Origin: a virus
Strand: one strand, 5' to 3'
Length of the DNA: 25,171 nt
IMG/VR virus record: IMGVR_UViG_3300032265_000773
Location: 1-25,171 of that record
Shown here: positions 8,447-21,700 of the stretch, piece after piece
How the letters are laid out: each line of letters starts with the position of its first letter
Position numbering within the stretch: position 1 is the stretch's first letter
Translations under genes and position numbers: made by a program
The notes under the pieces: generated by a model
The model's database searches: none
What the model was told of the DNA's origin: nothing
Seen by the model: the letters and a program-made list of their open reading frames with translations, nothing else

Positions 8447-9700
8447 TAAAATTAATCCTAGTGCATCGACTAGCCAAGGTTCGGATTTAATTCCAAAAAT
8501 TTATCAGTCAGATGCTAATAAGAAATTCATCCAGGCAACAGTTGATCAACTAATACAACCAGGTACTGTTAACAAAGTTAATGGATACATTGGCCGAGAA
8601 AATGCCAAGGCATCAACTGGCACAGACATTTTTGTAGAAGCTGCTGATCAAACAAGACAGAATTATCAATTAGAACCTGGTTTAACTGTGCAGGACACAC
8701 TTGGGAATACAACATTTTTTAAAGATTATCAAGATTATATTAATCAATTAGCGGTGTTTGGCAGTAACACTCTTAATCATGCTAGATTAAACAAGCAAGA
8801 AATGTATTCTTGGGATCCGCACATTGACTGGGATAAGTTTGTAAATTTTAATGACTATTATTGGTTACCATACGGCCCTGATAGTATTCAGGTATATGGT
8901 CAGCAAAATGCAATTTCTAGTACCTATATTAGTATTGTAACACAGGACGAAAAAGGCAATGATCAATATGTGTTTACTCCGGACGGTCTAACACCTAATC
9001 CTACTATTAAGTTATATCGAGGCCAGACCTATCACTTTGATATTAATAGTCCGGGAAATCCGTTTACTATTAAAACATCAAGGACTCTTGGTGTTGTTGA
9101 CTACTATACACCACCGTCAGGTTTACCTAAAAATGCTGTAGAGATCGGAACAGTTACATTTACTGTGCCGGCTGATGCTCCAGATATTTTATATTACCTA
9201 AGTAATCGTGATCCTGATATAGGCGGTGTATTTGAAATATTTGACATAACTGAAAATACAGACCTTGATATTAATAAAGATGTATTAGGTAAAAAAACTT
9301 ATACTCTTCCCGACGGAACAGCATTAAGCAACGGAATGAAAGTACAGTTCCGTGGCAATGTAACTCCAAAAGAATATACAACGGGTAATTGGTATGTTGA
9401 AGGTGTAGGTACTGCAATCACCTTAGTTAACGAAACAACATTAGAAGTAATAAGTCCGTATACAACAAACGAAGCAATATTATTTGATACTACACCGTTT
9501 GATGCTAGACCGTTTGCTGATGCCAGCGGATTTGCAACTATTAAAGATTATATTCTTATTAATAGAGCTTCTCAAGATCATAATGCATGGTCAAGATATA
9601 ACCGTTGGTTTCATAAAGATGTTATTACAGCCAGTGCTAAAATTAATGGTAACATCCCAGAGTTAAATCAAGAAAGCCGCGCAATTCGACCTATCATAGA
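8439..9700 (+). other. N-terminal block of the giant protein
   Basis: Residues 1-420. The first 120 residues are mostly helical in appearance ('SDANKKFIQATVDQLIQPGT', 'VNGYIGRENAKASTGTDIFV', 'FFKDYQDYINQLAVFGS'), followed by the aromatic block 'YSWDPHIDWDKFVNFNDYYW' at about 122-141. After the cupredoxin-like domain comes 'INRASQDHNAWSRYNRWFHK' at about 373-392. These ungapped aromatic motifs look like a protein-protein interface and are the likely anchor to the baseplate wedge, by analogy with the conserved N-termini of wedge and fibre proteins. That anchoring role is inference. Confidence 0.45.
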
Positions 9701-12700
9701 ATTTGAACCGGATCTAAAATTATATAATTTTGGTAATGTAGCAATTAGCGATGTAGACGTTATCGACACAGTAACTACCGATGCCATGAGTATTGTTGAA
9801 GGCGCCATCGGATATATTGTAGATAGTGTTTCACTAATTGATGGTCATCGTGTGTTATTTGTTGCAGATACCGACGTCCTAGTAAAAAATCAAATATTCA
9901 CAGTACAATTTGTCACAGTTGGCGCTCGCCGACAAATACATTTAGTTCCGACTCAGACTCCAAATACAAATAATACTATTCTAGTCAAGAGTGGAAAAGT
10001 AAATCAGAGTAAGATGTTCTGGTATAATGGAGCAACATGGATTGAAGGTCAGCAAAAAACCTCCACAAACCAACCTCCACTTTTTGATATAGTTGATAGT
10101 AAACTGGTATCGTTTAGTGATACGTCATCAACAGCATATCCTGGTTCAACATTTAAAGGAACTACACTATTTTCTTATAAAGTAGGCACAGGGTCGTCCG
10201 ACGTTGCACTAGGATTCCCTCTTACTCATAAAAATATTGATAATATTGGAGATATTGTTTTTAATTTTGCACTAGCAACTGATGCATTTACCTACAAGAC
10301 TGCTAGTGATGTATTTTCAATTACGATTAATACTGGCTATCTAGTTAAGACAGGATACACACAACAATTAAGTTATGTCAACGGCTGGAAAACGTGTGTG
10401 GTGCCAATAACACAGGCAGCATTACGTATCTATAAAAATTCAAATAAAACAAATAACTTTGATATTGATATCTTTGATAATATTAATGATCTATCAGATC
10501 TAGTTATTCGCATCTATGTTAACGGCATACGTTCTGCTCCTGACAATTGGTCAGTAGTTAACGGAGTAGTGTATAAAAAGATTGTGTTTGTTACCCCAGT
10601 AAAAACCTCTGATGTAGTAACAATTAAAACCTATGCAGCACAACCAATTAATAGTAATGGGTACTATGAGATTCCAGCTGCCTTACAAAATAACCCATTT
10701 AACAATACAATTTTAGATTTCACATTAGGTGAAGTTATTGATCATGTTTCTAGTATAGTTGATAATGCACCTAAATTTATTGGAGCATATCCCGGTGCCA
10801 GTAACTTAAGAGATATTGGAAATTCAACGGCATACGGCACAAAATTTGTTCAACATAGCGGTCCGTTAAGTTTAGGGTTGTATCATATCACGACTGAATC
10901 TAATAATATTATTAAGGCAATTGAAAAATCAAGAGACGACTATCAAAGTTTCAAACGAAATTTTATAACAGTTGCTACTAGCCTAGGATTAGATACAGAT
11001 GTGGTCACACAAGTGAACACAATTTTACAGCGTATTAATCAAGATAAACCTAAGACAGGTGCATATTATTCTAGCGATATGGTTGCCTACGGCGCAGCAA
11101 TTCGCAGAGATCTAACAGTTGTAGATTATCGAATTAAGAATTATCCGCTAAGTTCAATATTCTCACTTGATGTATTATCGACAAAATCAGTACTTGTTTA
11201 TCTTAATGGGACACAACTACTCCACGGCAGAGACTACACATTTGATGGACAAGGATTTGTTGTAGTTACAGCAGTATTAGCCAACGGTGATAAAATTACC
11301 ACGTACGAATACGAAAACACAAATGGAAGTTTCATTCCAGAGACTCCTACTAAATTAGGATTATGGCCAAAGTATCAACCTAAGAAATATTTAGATACTA
11401 GCTTAATCACTCCTACAACAGTTATTCAAGGCCATGACGGTAGTCAAATTACTGCATATGGCGATTATAGAGATGCAATTATTTTAGAATTAGAGACACG
11501 TATCTATAATAATATTAAATCAAAATATGATAGTACAATATTTGATATCCACGATTTAATTCCTAGTTATAATAGAACTAATGATTATACTCTTGCAGAA
11601 TTTAATGAAGCCCTGTCGCCTAATTTTTACAAATGGGCAGTTAATATCGGTAGAGATTTTACTCAACCAGTTAGTTATGATAGAAATAATCCGTTAACAT
11701 TTAACTATCGCGGTCACTATGCGCCGGATGGCAGAGATATTCCAGGATACTGGCGTGGTGTATACCGCTGGATGTATGACACTGACAGACCAGGTCAAGC
11801 ACCTTGGGAGATGCTAGGCTTCACTGATCAACCAAGTTGGTGGACAAGTGTTTACGGTCCTGCACCCTATACTAGTGACAATTTAGTGATGTGGCAAGAT
11901 CTTGCTGCTGGACTAGTTAAAGATCCAGCCGGTGCACCGTATGTGATACCAAAATTTGTTAGATCATATTTGCTAGATCATATTCCAGTGGATGATCAAG
12001 GTAACATCCTTAGCCCATACCTGGCCGGAGTTGCCCGAGGTGTAAATACAAATTTAACAAATGCAGATTATGTATTTGGTGATGTAGGCCCAGTAGAAGC
12101 TACTTGGCGCCGCAGTAGTCACTATTCATTTAGCGTAATACGTACCGCGCTAGTATTGCTACCAGCAAAGACATTTGGTGTATTATTAGATCGTTCAAGG
12201 ATAGTTCGCAATATAGCCGGGCAATTAATCTATAGTAATACTGGACTGCGTGTTCGTCCTAATGATATTCAGCTACCTAGCATATATTCTAGTACTACAG
12301 TATCACTAACTGCTGGTCTAATCAATTATCTTGTTGAGTATATTTTAAGTGATACATTATTAAGTTATAACGCTTATCAATATGATTTGACTCATATGAC
12401 TGCTAAGTTAAGTTATCGTGTTGGCGCATTTACTAGCAAAGAAAAATTTAATTTATTATTAGATAGTAAAACACCATTAAGTACAGGCAGTATTTTTGTT
12501 CCGCAAGAAAACTATAATATTATATTAAACAGTTCAAGCCCTATAAAAAAGATAACCTATAGCGGAGTTATTGTTAATAAGCTATCTAATCGATTCGAAA
12601 TACGCGGATATAGTCAAACAGTACCATATTTTAAATATTATCAATATCTAGGATCAGGGGCTACCATCAACGTAGGTGGTATTAGCGAAAGCTATGCAAC

Positions 12701-15700
12701 CTGGACTCCTTATCAACAATATATTTCAGGACAAGTTGTTGAGCATAATAAGCAATACTATCGTGTAATTTCAACACACACTACCGATACAGCATTTATA
12801 GCAAAATATTATTCTCGATTATCAAGTTTACCTATCGTAGGAGGAACCGAGGTAGTATTAAGAACAAAATGGGATAGAAAAAAACCTATAGTAGTACCGT
12901 ATGGTACTGATTTTACAACTATACAACAAGTTGTTGATTTCTTACAGGGCTACGGCGAGTACTTAAAAGATCAAGGATTTGTGTTTGATGAATTCAATAC
13001 AAATCTTGCATCTGTGACAAACTGGGAAACTAGTGCAAAAGAATTTGTTTTCTGGACAACACAAAATTGGTCAACCGGTCAAGATAAATGGAAAGACTGG
13101 ATTCCTAATCAACCAATTGCATACCAAGAAATTGTAAAATATAATGGTGAGTATTATCAAGCCATACAAAAAATACTACCAACCGCAACCTTTGATTCAA
13201 CAAAATATGTTAAGTTAGACGGCCTTAGCTCAGTGGGCAGTTCAGTAATTAGTTTAAGTCCAGCAGCAGATTCAATTACATTTGCAACACCGTTGTCAGT
13301 AGCTGACAGCATAGAAAATTCATTTAATAATTATGAAATATTTAAAGTAGACGGTACCCCTCTCCAACCAAATTTTATTAACTTGTACAGAAAAGATAAT
13401 ACTACTACTTACAAGACAACAACTGCCGATGGAATATATGGTGCAAGTTTCTATCTAGTACAAAAAGAACAGATAATTTTATTAGATAATTCTACATTGT
13501 TTAATGACACAATTTATAATCCCGAAACAGGTTATCGCCAAGAGCGTATCAAAGTATCTGGATATGTAAGTACTAACTGGTACGGCGGATTTGATGTACC
13601 AGGTTTTATCTTTGATCAAGCAGTAATTCAATATTGGCAGCCGTGGCAAGATTACTCGCTAGGTGACACTGTAAAATATAAAGAATTTTATTATAGTGCC
13701 GACCAACGTGTTGTTGGATCAGAAAAGTTTAGTGAAAAGGCAGTTGATGGATCAATAAACTGGGTAAGATTATTGTCTAAACCATCTGCACAATTACTTC
13801 CTAACTGGACATATAAAGCTAGTCAATTTACAGATTTCTATAGCCTAGATAGCGATAATTTTGATGCTAGCCAGCAGAAGGTTGCACAACATTTAATTGG
13901 ATATCAAAAGCGTCAATACTTGAGTAATATTATTCAAGACGATGTGAGCGAATTTAAATTCTATCAAGGAATGATTCGTGAAAAGGGAACACAAAATGTT
14001 CTTAATAAATTATTTGATGTACTTAGTGCAGATAATAAAGAAAGTTTAACATTCTACGAAGAGTGGGCGGTCCGCCTTGGTGAATATGGTGCAAGTAAAG
14101 CATATGAACAAATTGAATTTACATTAGATGAGGCATTATTTAAAAATAATCCTCAAGGTATCCAACTAACAGATGCGTTAACACCGCCGTACTATGATTT
14201 AGTTATAAGACAAACACCTACAGACATTTACCTAAAACCGATCGGGTATAATAGTAATCCGTGGCCGCTAGTGAATAATTATCGTGCATTTTTAAGGTCC
14301 GCTGGATTTCCAAGACTTAGTGATGTTAAGACGTCCGTGGCTCATTTAAGTGACATATTATCTGTAGATATCACATCTTTCTATGCCGGAGATTATATTT
14401 GGGTAGGATTTGAAGGAATTAGTTGGAATGTTTACAGACTAACGGCTTCATATATTAATGTCCTAGACATTGCATATTCAAATAATCAGTTAGTCATTAC
14501 ATCCGATGCCGATCATACATTATTTGTTGGCGACTATATTGGTATCAAAGAAGTTACTGGATTTGCAGGGTTCTATCGAGTCGCTGCTGTTAGCAATGTA
14601 ACAATTACTATTGATGCCCCAAATTTACTTAATCCTCCAAGTTCTCCATTTGCTGAACAGCATCGAGTAATAATTTATTTGTTGACCAGTAGTAGAGCTC
14701 CTAGTATTAATGAAGGTGATCAACGCTTACTGCGTGACATCAAAGTCGGGGAGAAAGTCTGGATTGATTCTGCAACATTCAATGGTCAACAGTTATGGTC
14801 AACCTGGGAAAACATTCCAGTTTATAACCCATCAGAATTAGTCTACGGATTTCCGTCAAATGGACTGGCTCTTGGTAGATCAGTAAGTTTAAGTCAAGAT
14901 GGTTTGTTATTAGTATCTAGTACAAATCTAGGCCAAATATTTGTTTGGGATAAATCAACAGCTACTTCGATCAATTGGACTCAGCGCGAATCTATAGATG
15001 TTCCGTTGATTGCAAAAAGTGATGACTTTGGGGTTAATCCTAATTCTAACAGTATCATTGGCGAAACACTAGCATTGAGTTATGATAGCAACTGGTTAGC
15101 AGTAGGAACACCGTCTGCTAGTTATGCTGCTAGTCATTGGAAATTATCTTGGGTACAATCTAGCACCTACAGTACACGTGATTTAGTAGAATATAACGGA
15201 TTATATTATCAGGCAACTACTGCTGTTCCTGTTAATACTCCGCCTGTAGTAACAGCAACAGTACAGAGTATTGTGGCCTATTCTCTAATCACTTCGTCAA
15301 CAGTTGGTACTAATGTAAGTCCATACTCTGTAAATTACAAACCAACAGGGACTTTTACAACATTATCAAATATTACTGTAAATGGTACTACCGGACTATA
15401 TGTGGGACAAAATGTCTCCGGTGTTGGTATAGCCAACGACACTTATATTAGTGCAGTGGTTATAAATGTTAATAATACAGCTACACTATCATTAACTAAG
15501 CCTGTTATTTCAGTTACTGCATCGACTACACTTACATTTGGTGGTATAGTTAAGGTTGTTGCCGGCACATCAGTATTTCAAACTACATCAATTAAAGTTG
15601 ATACTACTCAAGGAATTATTCCTGGAATGTTGGTTACTGGTGCGGGTATGTCAGCCGGCACACTGGTCATCAGTGTAGATACAACTAATAATGTTATTAT

Positions 15701-18700
15701 TTTAGATACACCAACGTATGGTCAACCAAGCGGTAAAACATTATTTGGAACAAATACAATTTCCATACCAGCAGCATCTGCTGTCGGCATATCATTAGGT
15801 ATGACAGCAATTGGTGTTAATATACCTGCTAATACTACAGTAACTGGCAGTACTTTTATCAGTTCTACCACAACATATATTTTGTTTCTAAGTCAGCAAG
15901 TAACAGGCACAGTTACCAGCACAGGCACGTTTGCGTTAGTTGCAAAACAGACTACGGCTACTATTGGATCTACTACTCTAACAGTTGCTGACAATACAAA
16001 TATCCTTATTGGTCAAACTGTGTCTGGAACAGGAATTCCAGCAAGTGCAACAGTTACAAATATCAGTGGTACAACAATAACAATTAGTACTCCTACAACT
16101 GGCCTAGTCAACTCTGTTGCTGTATTTGGCCGAAATCAAATAACAGTATTGAGTTTGCTAGGTACAATCTTGCCTACACAACTGGTAATAGGAAGTACTA
16201 TACCAGCACTAACAACTGTGACAAAAAAATCAGGATCTACTGTATTCTTAAATACTAACATTACACAAACAGTATCTGGCATTTTAGAATTTACTGGAAC
16301 TTCAAACTATTGGACACCGGTAGAATATATTCCAGTTGATGTAACAGGTACAAATAGTTCATTAACAGCACAAGGGGCTGTTAGCATTTATAAAAAAGAT
16401 AGTAATAATATCTTTACTTTAGTAGATACTATCCTTAGTCCGCTCCCAACGACTAATGAACGATTTGGTGCCAGCCTAGCATTTGTAAACCATCCGTCGC
16501 CAACCGGGCAGTCAGCATACAGTCTGTTTGTTGGAGCTCCGGGAGCAGACAGCGGTGCTGGCAGGGTATATCAACTAAAATATGAAAATTTTATACAGGC
16601 AGTTAGCGAATACAACTCAAATGGTAGTAGTAATACCGCAGTAGTACAACTTATAGTGACCGCATCAGGTAGCGGTTATATTACAAATCCTAGTGTGAAT
16701 ATTGCTGCTCCTACTGTATCCGGTGGTGTTCCAGCAACTGCAACCTCAACAATTGGTGTTGTTAATATCACCTTAATCGCAACCGGCCGCGGCTATCAAA
16801 CTAATGATCTTCTTACTGTTATAGGCGGTGTATTTGCTCCTGCGGTGTCGTCTACCACTCAGATTGCAACCATTAGAGTAGTATCAGTCAACGGGATTGG
16901 TGCGATTACTTCAGCAGTTGTTTATAGTCCGGGGACCTATACTACAGCGGCAACTACCACAGTTTCCAGAATAACTACAACTAAAAATATTCCTGTATCT
17001 GGTGGCCATGGTATCGGTGCAACATTTGATTTACTTTACGGAGTGGTATCAATTCAGGTTGTGACTCCCGGATCTGGTTATGATAAAAAGACACTACCAT
17101 TAATAACATTTTCAAGCACCACAGGTGCCGGAGCAGCAGCCTACGCATCAATTGGCAGTACCATAAGCGTATCCGATACCACAAATATTTCACCAGGCAT
17201 GCTGATAAGCAATGCAATAACAGTAAACGGAGTAACTACAATAGGTAAGGCATTTGATTCAGCTCAGACAGTATCACAAGTCATACAAAATCCGTTATAC
17301 CCTACAGTCACAGCAGGCATCCTTGTAATCAGTGCAGCTCCTACCGAAACACCTAAAGGTGTCCTATACTTTACTACTCCTTCGTGGGCATATAATTCTA
17401 CGCTTACTGCACCATCGGGACAATACGGATTTGGTGCTACATTAGTGACTAACACTAGCGGTATAGGTAATTCATTAGCAGTAGGAGCACCTGGTCAAAC
17501 TGTTGCAGCTATCATAGGTGGAGTGCGAACAATCCAAGTAACCCCGGGAGCAGCAACAGTGTTCCGATATGACAAAGCTACTGATATATGGTATCAGTTA
17601 CAGGTATTACCTGGAACAGTATATAACTATGGCTCATCGGTAGCATTATCATCTTACGGCGGCCCACTGAATTTTCAAAGATACGAGACACTGCCTTTTG
17701 TAGAATATCTAGCAGTAGGTAGTCCGTTAGATGGTTCGGGGAAAGTTGAAGTATATTATTTTGATGATACAGCATATCGATTTGTACGATATCAAGAATT
17801 ATTCAATACCCGCCCTAAAAACCAAGGACAATTTGGATATAAGTTAGCGTTTGGTTATATATCTGATACTCTAGTAGTATATAGTAACAACGCAGATGCA
17901 CTAGTTACTACCATGTTCGATGGTGAGGATACAATATTTGACAGTAAGTCGACAAAATTCAGACACAACGAAATAAATTCTGGCAGCATATCTGTATACG
18001 ATGCAGATTCAAATACCGGAACAAAATTTACATTTGGAGAGATGTTAGTAAACCCTGCACCTTCAAACAGTAAGTTTGGAAATAGTTTTGCGATCGGAAC
18101 ATGGAATATTGTTGTAGGTGCACCGACTGCTGTTATTAATGCAGTATTAGAAAATTGTACGATTACTGGAACAATATTAACAGTAGGAACAACAGTAGCT
18201 GGTCAAGTAGTTGCCGGCATGATATTATCAGGTCAAGGTATTGCTACCGGAACAACTGTAGTAAGCGGTAGTTCTGGAATATACGTAGTTAGTATTAGTC
18301 AAACAGTAGCTAATGCAACCATTACTGGTACTAGCACGGTATCATCAGGAAAGATATATGAGTATACTAAACCTCCAGGAACGTTTGCATGGAATGTAGT
18401 GCATCTTGAAGAACCAAAAGTTGATATCAGTAAGATAAAACGTGCCTTTATATATGATAAAATTACGAATCAAGTAATTACATATCTTGATGTGATTGAT
18501 CCTATTCAAGGTCGCATAGCCGGCCCAGCCGATCAAGAAATTAAATATAAATCGTTTGATGATCCTGCAATTTATAGTCAAGGTGATTCCTCAGTAACAG
18601 TAAAACCCGGTATGGCATGGGGTCCTAAGCAAGTAGGACAGTTATGGTGGGATTTAAGCACTGCTAAGTTTATTGATAGTCACGATAATGATACTGCATA

Positions 18701-21700
18701 CAGAACAAGTAACTGGTCTACAATATTTCCGGGAGCAAGTATTGATATCTACGAATGGGTAGCTACTAGCTATACTCCAGATAGATGGAACAGTTTAGCC
18801 GATACTGATGCAGGATTAACTCAAGGAATTAGTGGAAAGACGTTATACGATGCTTCAATATACAGCATTGAAACAAAGTATGACACTATCAGTAATAGTG
18901 CTAAGAATACTTACTATTTCTGGGTAAAAAACAAAACCACAGTACCGAATACGCTAGGTCGATCTATAAGTGCCCAAAGTGTTTCAAATCTTATTGCTAA
19001 TCCGAGAGGCGAAGGTTATAAATTCCTTGCACTTACTGGGTCAAGTAGTATGGCATTATTCAATGTCAAACCACTATTGAAGAATACTAATGCAGTGTTA
19101 TCAGTAGAATATTGGACTTTAGATAATCCAGATCAACGAAACATACATCGGCAGTATGCTATTATCAGCAATGATTCTAATATAACACTACCTGCAAAAA
19201 TTGAAGAAAAATGGATTGACAGTTTATGCGGTAAAGATGCAAATGATCGAGAGGTACCTGATTCAAGTTTACCTTCTAAACTTCGTTATGGAATAGAATT
19301 CCGTCCTCGTCAAAGTATGTTTATAAATCGATACGAAGCATTAAAACAAGTTATCGAACAAACTAACTTAGTAATGGCTGTTAATCAAATTGCTGAGCAA
19401 CGCGATATACAAGCATTAGATACTTACGAAGCAGAACCAAATATACTACTTGGCGAGTACGATGCTGTAAAAGATACTGATACTGAATTATCGTATATTA
19501 ATATTGGAAATTTTGTTGCCCCTACACTAGCTCCAATTATTGTAGATGGTAAAATCGTTGGAATTAATATTGTAAATTCCGGCAGCGGATATTTACAAGC
19601 ACCATATATTTTAGTTGTAGGTAGTGGCGTTGATGCAGTACTTCGTGCAGTTATCGATAGTGTGACAGGCGGAGTCATTGATGCAACAGTTATTTCTACA
19701 GGAAACGGCTATGATGATAATACAGTATTAATCACTAGACCATATTCAGTACTGGTACATCAAGATACCCAAGCAGGCAACTCTTGGAGTATCTACGGAT
19801 ATGATTCATCAACTACTCCACCAACTTGGTCAAGAGTTAAAACACAAAGTTATGACGTAAGAAAGTATAGAACCTATATTGATTGGTATGCTGATAATTT
19901 TAATCAAAATACCAGTCCAACATTTGCCGTTGAAACTTTTACAGAATTAGCAACAATTTCATCGGCAATAGGCGATATTGTTAAGGTAAAAAATAATAGT
20001 AAGGGCGGATGGACATTATTACAAAAATATGCCAACAGTGCAAGTGTTGACTATACACAAAGCTATCATGTAGTAGGCATTGAACGCGGAACTATACAAT
20101 TTAGTTCTGCACTTTATAAATTTACCGATACAGTTTACGGATATGATGGCTCATTATATGATGGTAATAACTTTGATTTAACAGCTACTAACGAATTAAG
20201 AATTATTCTTAACACAATAAAAAATAATATCTTAACTGGTAATCTAAAAAAACATTATTTAGATTTATTCTTTTATAACGTTCGATATGCATTTAGTGAA
20301 CAGACCGAATTAGATTGGATTTTTAAAACTAGTTTTATCAGAGCTGAACACAATGTTGGAGATCTAAATCAACCAGTAACGTATCAACCTGACAATTTAA
20401 ATAATTTTGAAGATTATATCAACGAAGTTAAACCCTATAGAACTAAGATTCGAGAATATATTAGTAACTACAGTAAAGTTGATATTAATCAAAATATGAT
20501 CAGCGACTTTGATCTTCCAGGTGTATATGCAAATGGTCTATTTCAAGGTATTAATACCGGTATAAGCAACGGTACGATTACTGCTGATAATAATTTAATT
20601 ACAACGTATCCGTGGAAAAATTGGTTAGATAATGTTGGATTTAGTGTTGTTGATCTTAAAATTGTCGACAGCGGAAGCGGCTACATTAGTGAACCTATTG
20701 TAGAATTTACTAGCTCTTCAGGATCAGGAGTAAAAGCACGTGCATTTATAGCCAGCGGAAAAGTTAACAGAATAGAATTAACCAATACAGACTCATACGG
20801 CGGTAGTGGCACCGGATATTTGTCAGCCCCAACTATTACACTAAGCGGCGGATATGATGGTACCACCGGTCGTCCAGCAAAGGTTGTAGCAATTATTGGC
20901 AACAGCGTAATACGTACTAATACTATTGGAATTAAGTTTGATCGTATAACACAAAATTATTTTGAAACTAATCTAGCACACACAGAAACATTTACTGGTA
21001 CAGGATCACGTGTACAATTTGATTTAGCATGGGCACCAAATCTCACTATTGGAAATTGTACAGTATCAATCGCATCACCAAAAAGTCTTAGCCACTCGGT
21101 CCCAGTCTTACGTGATTTGTATACTTTAGCAATCACCAGTGATAAATCTAGAGGTTATACTAATCACTATGGTACAATTACATTTATAAATGCGCCAGCT
21201 AAGGATTCTAAAATAACTATAAACTATAATGCAGATTGGTCCTTATTAAATGCAGCCGATCGTATTCAATTCCTGTATAATCCGCAATCCGGACAACAAG
21301 GTAAAGATCTAGCACAGTTAATGACCGGCATCGATTACGGTGGGGTAATTGTCGATGGAATTGGCTTTGAAATTAATTCAGGTTGGGGAAGTGCTCCTTA
21401 CTACTCCGATAAATGGGATAGCGTCGATGCTACCTCTAATGACTATATCGTAAAAGTATCTGCAAATACCCATACGTTTACATTACCGTATACTCCGAGT
21501 GCCGGCACACTGTTGAACATTTACTATAGTCAATTCTACACTGAAACATTTGCTAGTGACGGAGCAGCATTGACTTATACTTACAACAAGAGAGATATTG
21601 CTCCAGCAGTAATAGTTACAGCATCTTCGGCAGTGGGAACAGCTCATAGTGTATCGGGTAGCACATATTTGAGTAATAAAGCAGGAAGTAATGTGATCTC

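Larger units (their letters stand above)
14850..18420 (+). other. Seven-bladed FG-GAP (integrin-alpha-like) beta-propeller with insertions
   Basis: Residues about 2138-3327 contain seven FG-GAP-type units: 'LGRSVSLSQDGLLLVSS..LGQIFVWD' (14860), 'IGETLALSYDSNWLAVGTP' (15055), 'FGASLAF...SLFVGAPGAD..AGRVYQL' (16463), 'FGATLV...SLAVGAPG' (17430), 'YGSSVALS...YLAVGSP..GSGKVEVY' (17625), 'FGYKLAFG...LVVYS...GSISVYD' (17832) and 'FGNSFAIGTWNIVVGAP...SGKIYEY' (18073). Each has the blade pattern FG-x-S-hydrophobic strand, 'AVGAP', then 'G.VYVY'. Seven matches the blade number of integrin-alpha propellers. Integrin-type D-x-D-x-D-G calcium loops are not clear. Extra modules interrupt blades 2, 3/4 and 7. 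A propeller here would offer a ligand-binding face. Confidence 0.65.

Noticed and set aside
14850-18420. Integrin-type calcium-binding loops (D-x-D-x-D-G) in the propeller
   Set aside because: No clear full motif is seen; 'DADSNTG' and 'GADSGAG' are only partial, so calcium binding is not claimed.
18540-21195. Near matches to the late promoter (TATAAATC, TATAAATG) within the giant gene, for example near 18546, 19323 and 21186
   Set aside because: They lie in the middle of coding sequence, miss the final A, and are expected by chance in AT-rich DNA.
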